Assembly (NCBI RefSeq): GCF_004214835.1
Contig: NZ_PIQJ01000001.1
Span: forward strand, 434,001-498,000
DNA length: 64,000 nt
Reading direction: 5' to 3'
Source: Pseudidiomarina tainanensis
GTDB lineage: Bacteria > Pseudomonadota > Gammaproteobacteria > Enterobacterales > Alteromonadaceae
Shown one piece after another: positions 60,198-64,000 of the stretch. Made by a program: the position numbers and the translations under genes. Within the stretch, counting starts at the first letter, position 1. Every line of letters starts with the position of its first letter. Under the pieces are notes generated by a model. It did no database searches. It worked only from the letters and a program-made list of their open reading frames with translations, and was not told where the DNA came from.

Positions 60198-60286
60198 CGA
60201 TATAAGCTATTGGATATTGGATATTAGAACTGATGTATCGGGTATATATGTTTTCTCTAATATCTAATATCCAATAGCTAATATCG
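60198..60286 (+). repeat. CGATATTAG palindromic repeat, copy E, upstream of acnB
   Basis: The cleanest copy: 31-bp arms with only two mismatches around a 27-bp core TGATGTATCGGGTATATATG-TTTTC. Flanks CAAG and CTTTTG extend the inverted match slightly. It lies between the divergent small exported-protein gene and acnB, about 130 bases before the acnB start. Confidence 0.9.
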
Positions 60287-60368
60287 CTTTTGCTCTCCAT
60301 TCACAGCTTTTATCGCAAAGATTGACGTATATATCCCCTTATGAATTTTATTCAGTCACAAAACCTCG

Positions 60369-60374
60369 TATAAT
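60369..60374 (+). promoter_or_regulatory. Possible acnB -10 box
   Basis: A perfect TATAAT 40 bases before the acnB start. No matching -35 box is seen at the usual spacing, so an activator-dependent promoter is possible. The rest of the 316-base gap holds repeat copy E and nothing else I can name. Confidence 0.4.
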
Positions 60375-60414
60375 TCTGCGCACTTTTAAACCGCAACAGC
60401 AAAAGGGGTACCCA

Positions 60415-63003
60415 GTGCTGCAAGAATATCGTAAGCATGTCGAAGAGCGGGCCGCAGAAGGCATTCCGCCAAAACCACTGACAGCAGAGCAAGTTGCTGA
60501 TTTAGTTGAATTATTGAAAAACCCACCAGCCGGTGAAGAAGACTTCCTGGTTGAACTTATTTCTGAGCGTGTGCCTCCAGGCGTTGACGAAGCAGCCTAT
60601 GTAAAAGCTGGCTTCTTGTCAGCTATCGTGAAAGGCGAAACCAGCAGCCCAGTTATCAGCAAAGATGCTGCGGTATCATTGCTCGGTAACATGCACGGTG
60701 GTTATAACATCGTGACGTTGGTTGAGTTGCTTGATGACGCGGAACTGGGCGAATTAGCTGCGGCAGAATTGAAGCACACATTGCTTATGTTTGATGCCTT
60801 CCACGATGTGGAAGAGAAAATGAAAAACGGCAACGCATTGGCGAAAGAAGTAATTGAATCATGGGCCGATGCCGAGTGGTTTACTAGCCGTGACGAAATG
60901 CCAGAAGCGATTAAAGCAACGGTATTCAAAGTAACTGGCGAAACTAACACGGACGATTTGTCACCAGCACCAGATGCTTGGTCGCGCCCAGATATTCCGT
61001 TACACGCCAAAGCAATGTACAAAATGCCACGCGAAGGCGTGACTGATGCGGCGAAGCAAATTGAAGAGCTGAAGCAAAAAGGTCACCCAGTTGCATTCGT
61101 TGGTGACGTTGTAGGTACCGGTTCATCGCGTAAGTCAGCAACCAACTCAGTACTTTGGTTCATCGGTGAAGACATGCCAGGCACGCCAAACAAGCGCGCT
61201 GGCGGTATCTGTATTGGTGGCAAGGTTGCACCAATCTTCTTCAACACCATGAAAGACGCAGGCGCGTTGGTGTTTGAAGCAGACGTTGAAAAAATGAACA
61301 TGGGTGATGTGATCACTATTTACCCATATGCCGGCAAAATCGAAAATGAAGCGGGCGACGTTATTGCTGAATACGACTACGCTTCACGCGTGATTCTAGA
61401 CGAAGTTCGTGCTGGCGGTCGTATCAACCTGATCATCGGTCGCGGTTTGACTGAGAAAGCTCGCGAATCTTTAGGTATGGGTCCATCTGACTTGTTCTTG
61501 AAGCCTGAGCAACCGGCTGACACTGGCAAAGGTTATACCTTAGCGCAGAAGATGGTTGGTAAAGCTTGTGGTATGGAAGGCGTACGCCCAGGCACCTATT
61601 GCGAACCGAAAATGACCACTGTAGGTTCGCAAGATACGACTGGCCCTATGACCCGTGACGAGTTGAAAGACTTGGCATGTTTAGGTTTCACCGCTGATTT
61701 GACTATGCAGTCATTCTGTCACACGGCAGCGTATCCGAAGCCTGTCGATATCGAAACGCAACACACCTTGCCAGATTTCATCATGAACCGTGGTGGTGTC
61801 AGCTTGCGTCCGGGCGACGGTATTATCCACAGCTGGTTGAACCGTATGTTGTTACCTGACACCGTTGGTACGGGTGGTGACTCGCATACGCGTTTCCCAT
61901 TGGGTATTTCGTTCCCAGCAGGTTCTGGCTTAGTCGCGTTCGCGGCAGCAACAGGCGTTATGCCGTTGGATATGCCAGAGTCAGTATTGGTGCGTTTCAA
62001 AGGTGAAATGCAGCCAGGAATCACGTTACGTGACTTAGTACACGCTATTCCTGCGTTTGCCATTAAAGAAGGCTTACTGACCGTTGAAAAACGCGGTAAG
62101 AAGAACATCTTCTCGGGTCGCATTCTTGAAATTGAAGGCTTGGATCACTTAACGGTTGAGCAAGCATTCGAATTATCAGACGCTTCAGCAGAGCGTTCAG
62201 CTGCAGGTTGTACTATCAACTTGTCAGAAGAATCAGTGGCTGAGTACTTACGTTCGAACATCACCATGTTGCGCTGGATGATCAACGAAGGCTACGGTGA
62301 TTCACGTACGCTCGAGCGTCGTGCACGTAAGATGGAAGAGTGGTTAGCGAACCCGCAATTAATGCGTGCTGATGCTGATGCTGAATACACAGCTGTCATC
62401 GAAATCGATTTGGCTGATATCAAAGAGCCAATTGTTTGTTGCCCGAATGACCCAGACGACGCGAAATTCTTGAGTGAAGTTGCTGGCGATAAAGTTGACG
62501 AAGTGTTCATTGGTTCATGTATGACCAACATTGGTCACTTCCGCGCAGCAGGTAAGTTGCTTGAGAAGAACACCCAAGAGCTGAACACGCGTTTGTGGAT
62601 TGCACCACCAACCAAGATGGACGAAGCGCAGTTACGCGAAGAAGGTTACTACAACATCTACGCGAACAACGGCGTGCGCACTGAAATGCCAGGTTGTTCA
62701 CTGTGTATGGGTAACCAAGCACGTGTTGAGCCAGGTGCTACTGTATTGTCGACGTCAACGCGTAACTTCCCGAACCGTTTAGGTGACGGAGCAAACGTGT
62801 ACTTAACCTCAGCTGAATTGGCTGCAGTAGGCGCTATCTTAGGTAAATTGCCAACGCCTGCAGAGTACATGGAATACGCGCAAGATATTAACGCGATGGC
62901 TGGCGAAGTTTATAAGTACTTAAACTTCGATCAGATGGACGCTTTCCGCGAGGCAGAAGCCGCCGCCAAAGCCAACATCATCCCAACCATTAACGTGGCG
63001 TAG
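60415..63003 (+). CDS. acnB: Bifunctional aconitate hydratase 2 / 2-methylisocitrate dehydratase AcnB
   Basis: The 862-residue enzyme is close to E. coli AcnB (865). It begins [20 protein letters not shown] and so uses a GTG start, preceded by AAAGGGG. It has [18 protein letters not shown], the substrate-binding [19 protein letters not shown] and the 4Fe-4S ligand site in CSLCMGNQA plus an upstream Cys. It isomerises citrate to isocitrate. An in-frame ATG at 60322 would add 31 residues and is rejected. lpd and acnB, near neighbours in E. coli, are 14 kb apart here. Confidence 0.97.
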   Translation: MLQEYRKHVEERAAEGIPPKPLTAEQVADLVELLKNPPAGEEDFLVELISERVPPGVDEAAYVKAGFLSAIVKGETSSPVISKDAAVSLLGNMHGGYNIVTLVELLDDAELGELAAAELKHTLLMFDAFHDVEEKMKNGNALAKEVIESWADAEWFTSRDEMPEAIKATVFKVTGETNTDDLSPAPDAWSRPDIPLHAKAMYKMPREGVTDAAKQIEELKQKGHPVAFVGDVVGTGSSRKSATNSVLWFIGEDMPGTPNKRAGGICIGGKVAPIFFNTMKDAGALVFEADVEKMNMGDVITIYPYAGKIENEAGDVIAEYDYASRVILDEVRAGGRINLIIGRGLTEKARESLGMGPSDLFLKPEQPADTGKGYTLAQKMVGKACGMEGVRPGTYCEPKMTTVGSQDTTGPMTRDELKDLACLGFTADLTMQSFCHTAAYPKPVDIETQHTLPDFIMNRGGVSLRPGDGIIHSWLNRMLLPDTVGTGGDSHTRFPLGISFPAGSGLVAFAAATGVMPLDMPESVLVRFKGEMQPGITLRDLVHAIPAFAIKEGLLTVEKRGKKNIFSGRILEIEGLDHLTVEQAFELSDASAERSAAGCTINLSEESVAEYLRSNITMLRWMINEGYGDSRTLERRARKMEEWLANPQLMRADADAEYTAVIEIDLADIKEPIVCCPNDPDDAKFLSEVAGDKVDEVFIGSCMTNIGHFRAAGKLLEKNTQELNTRLWIAPPTKMDEAQLREEGYYNIYANNGVRTEMPGCSLCMGNQARVEPGATVLSTSTRNFPNRLGDGANVYLTSAELAAVGAILGKLPTPAEYMEYAQDINAMAGEVYKYLNFDQMDAFREAEAAAKANIIPTINVA

Positions 63004-63035
63004 CCCGGCGTTCTACGCCGGGTGGCGCGAAGCGC
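63004..63035 (+). other. Two adjacent hairpins after acnB
   Basis: CCCGGCG/CGCCGGG (63004-63022) is followed by GGCGC/GCGCC around GAA (63023-63035). They begin directly at the acnB stop and could protect the mRNA 3' end or belong to a REP-like family. Confidence 0.5.
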
Positions 63036-63053
63036 CGTTAATATCCGGGGCTT

Positions 63054-63122
63054 CCGCAGTGTCCGTGACCTCGCATCCGCAGTGTCCGTGACCTCGCATC
63101 CGCGGTGTCCGCGACCTCGCCA
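63054..63122. repeat. 23-bp tandem repeat, three units
   Basis: Units start at 63054, 63077 and 63100. The first two are identical (beginning CCGCAGTGTCCGTGACCTCG); the third has four changes. Confidence 0.92.
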
Positions 63123-63133
63123 CAACAGTCTAT

Positions 63134-63165
63134 AAAAAGAGCTCTCCCCTCGAGCTCTTTTTTTT
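63134..63165 (+). terminator. Rho-independent terminator of acnB
   Basis: Stem AAAAAGAGCTC / GAGCTCTTTTT (11 bp) with loop TCCCCTC and a run of eight T. Confidence 0.93.
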
Positions 63166-63302
63166 GCCAAAAATTCAATCTGTTAAAAAAAATTATAAAT
63201 TTATCTTGCGATAACTTAATCTTTGCATAATCTTAACGTAACTGCTTACGCAGTACGCAGATGTAAAACAACAACAATAATTCCAGCTCACGGAGAGCTC
63301 CA

Positions 63303-63830
63303 ATGAACAAACTCAAACTCGCCCTTGTGGCCCTCGCCGCCCTTACTTTAAGTGCTTGCGCCATGGGTCCTCAACTCGCGCAACCTTACCAATTAACTGC
63401 TCCTCCAGCTATTCAAGACAATAGCGGGGAATACATGAGCCCGTACACTTCAGACGGCGTGTTAGCTGAATGGGTTAACAATGCTCGTAACGCTGAAATG
63501 GGCGCTGCAATCGGCGGTATGGCCGGTGCTTACGCTGGACAAAAGCTTGCAGAAAACATTCCATTTATCGGTGGTTGGTTGGGTCAAGAAATCGGTAATA
63601 CAGTTGGCCGTGAAGTCGCTTTAGAAATGGCCGGTGGTGAAGAAGTTATCCGTGGTACTTCAGATATTTCTTTCAACAGCCTGTATGAGCTTTCGGTATG
63701 GATGTACGTCACACATTCAGCGCATCCGCATTATCAAGATGCACTCGAATCCGCGATGTCGATCTACCCAGAATTGAAAACAGTGTATACCCAGTCGCTT
63801 TATCAAGCTTCTGCGCAAGCAGGTTTTTAA
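63303..63830 (+). CDS. Glycine-zipper lipoprotein, unknown function
   Basis: The 175-residue product has a lipoprotein signal with lipobox LSAC and a central glycine-rich segment (AAIGGMAGAYAGQKLAEN...GGWLGQEIGNTVGREVA) that could be a glycine zipper inserting in membrane. The C-terminal half has no recognisable domain. A GGAGAG ribosome-binding site precedes the ATG. A second lipoprotein gene follows after 31 bases, so the two probably form an operon. Confidence 0.75.
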   Translation: MNKLKLALVALAALTLSACAMGPQLAQPYQLTAPPAIQDNSGEYMSPYTSDGVLAEWVNNARNAEMGAAIGGMAGAYAGQKLAENIPFIGGWLGQEIGNTVGREVALEMAGGEEVIRGTSDISFNSLYELSVWMYVTHSAHPHYQDALESAMSIYPELKTVYTQSLYQASAQAGF

Positions 63831-63861
63831 TTTCTAAGTTAACCAATCAAAGGCATTTGTT

Positions 63862-64000
63862 ATGAAATATTTAGTGATGACAGCCGCCTTGGCAAGCACA
63901 CTTGTGCTTGCCGGCTGCTCAAGTACGACAATTGATAATAGCGCTGGTCGCGCAACTGTCTATGAAGATGCGCGTTCGCCAGGCAAGGTGCAAGGGGTTG
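63862..64000 (+). CDS. Lipoprotein, 5' part only (possibly CsgG/LpoB-like)
   Basis: The gene begins at 63862 with a lipoprotein signal (AALASTLVLAGC) and runs off the window after about 46 codons. The visible mature part (GRATVYEDARSPGKVQGV) faintly recalls CsgG/LpoB-type lipoproteins, which activate PBP1B, but too little is present to decide. Confidence 0.55.
   Translation, partial: MKYLVMTAALASTLVLAGCSSTTIDNSAGRATVYEDARSPGKVQGV

Noticed and set aside
63054-63122. Three 23-bp units considered as a CRISPR array
   Set aside because: The units are directly abutting with no spacers, and no cas genes are near.

Overview
The window looks like the chromosome of a marine gammaproteobacterium of the Alteromonadales. 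Protein sequences and gene order suggest Idiomarinaceae (Idiomarina, Pseudidiomarina or Aliidiomarina), but this is inference from gene content, not a database match. Most of it is conserved core genome with tightly overlapping genes and moderate GC. Short accessory insertions lie between the conserved blocks.

Layout. 1-3.1 kb (minus strand): dolP (cut by the window edge), diaA, yraN and lpoA. Then on the plus strand come rsmI and the RNase P RNA gene rnpB, whose 3' end runs antisense into the stop codon of a CHASE-GGDEF-EAL cyclic-di-GMP enzyme (4.4-6.7 kb, minus). 6.8-24.7 kb holds a complete dcw division and cell-wall cluster: mraZ-rsmH-ftsL-ftsI-murE-murF-mraY-murD-ftsW-murG-murC-ddl-ftsQ-ftsA-ftsZ-lpxC. 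It starts with a promoter and a 10-bp-spaced MraZ operator. 24.9-29.4 kb: dciA, an M23 peptidase where enterics have secM, secA and mutT. 29.5-35.3 kb (minus): pilA, pilB, pilC, pilD, coaE and zapD, with a GEMM-I cyclic-di-GMP riboswitch ahead of pilA. 35.7-46.3 kb: nadC, a small insertion (a SatD-like HTH protein and a Phd-ParE toxin-antitoxin pair), ampD, ampE, then pdhR-aceE-aceF-lpd with a PdhR operator. 46.5-60.1 kb is an efflux-rich block: an M13 peptidase, a His/Cys-rich small protein, cusBA, a relic of a second toxin-antitoxin pair, an RND pump operon with an MBL hydrolase, and a LysR regulator. acnB and two lipoprotein genes, the last one cut, finish the window.

How it works together. 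The core genes cover peptidoglycan precursor synthesis, septum assembly, lipid A commitment, protein export, type IV pili and pyruvate oxidation. Cyclic-di-GMP appears twice: a predicted turnover enzyme and a predicted riboswitch in the pilin leader.

Most unusual content. (1) A family of at least five intergenic, MITE-like palindromic repeats (consensus arm starting CGATATTAGCTATTGGATAT), with an asymmetric core that gives them a direction. One lies in the pdhR 5' leader, one encloses the lpxC terminator, and three surround the lysR gene. (2) The pilA riboswitch. (3) A toxin-antitoxin relic in which an internal deletion joins an antitoxin start to a toxin end. (4) Palindromic repeats translated in frame inside both aceF linkers. 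All coordinates and motifs were read by eye; no database search or folding program was run.
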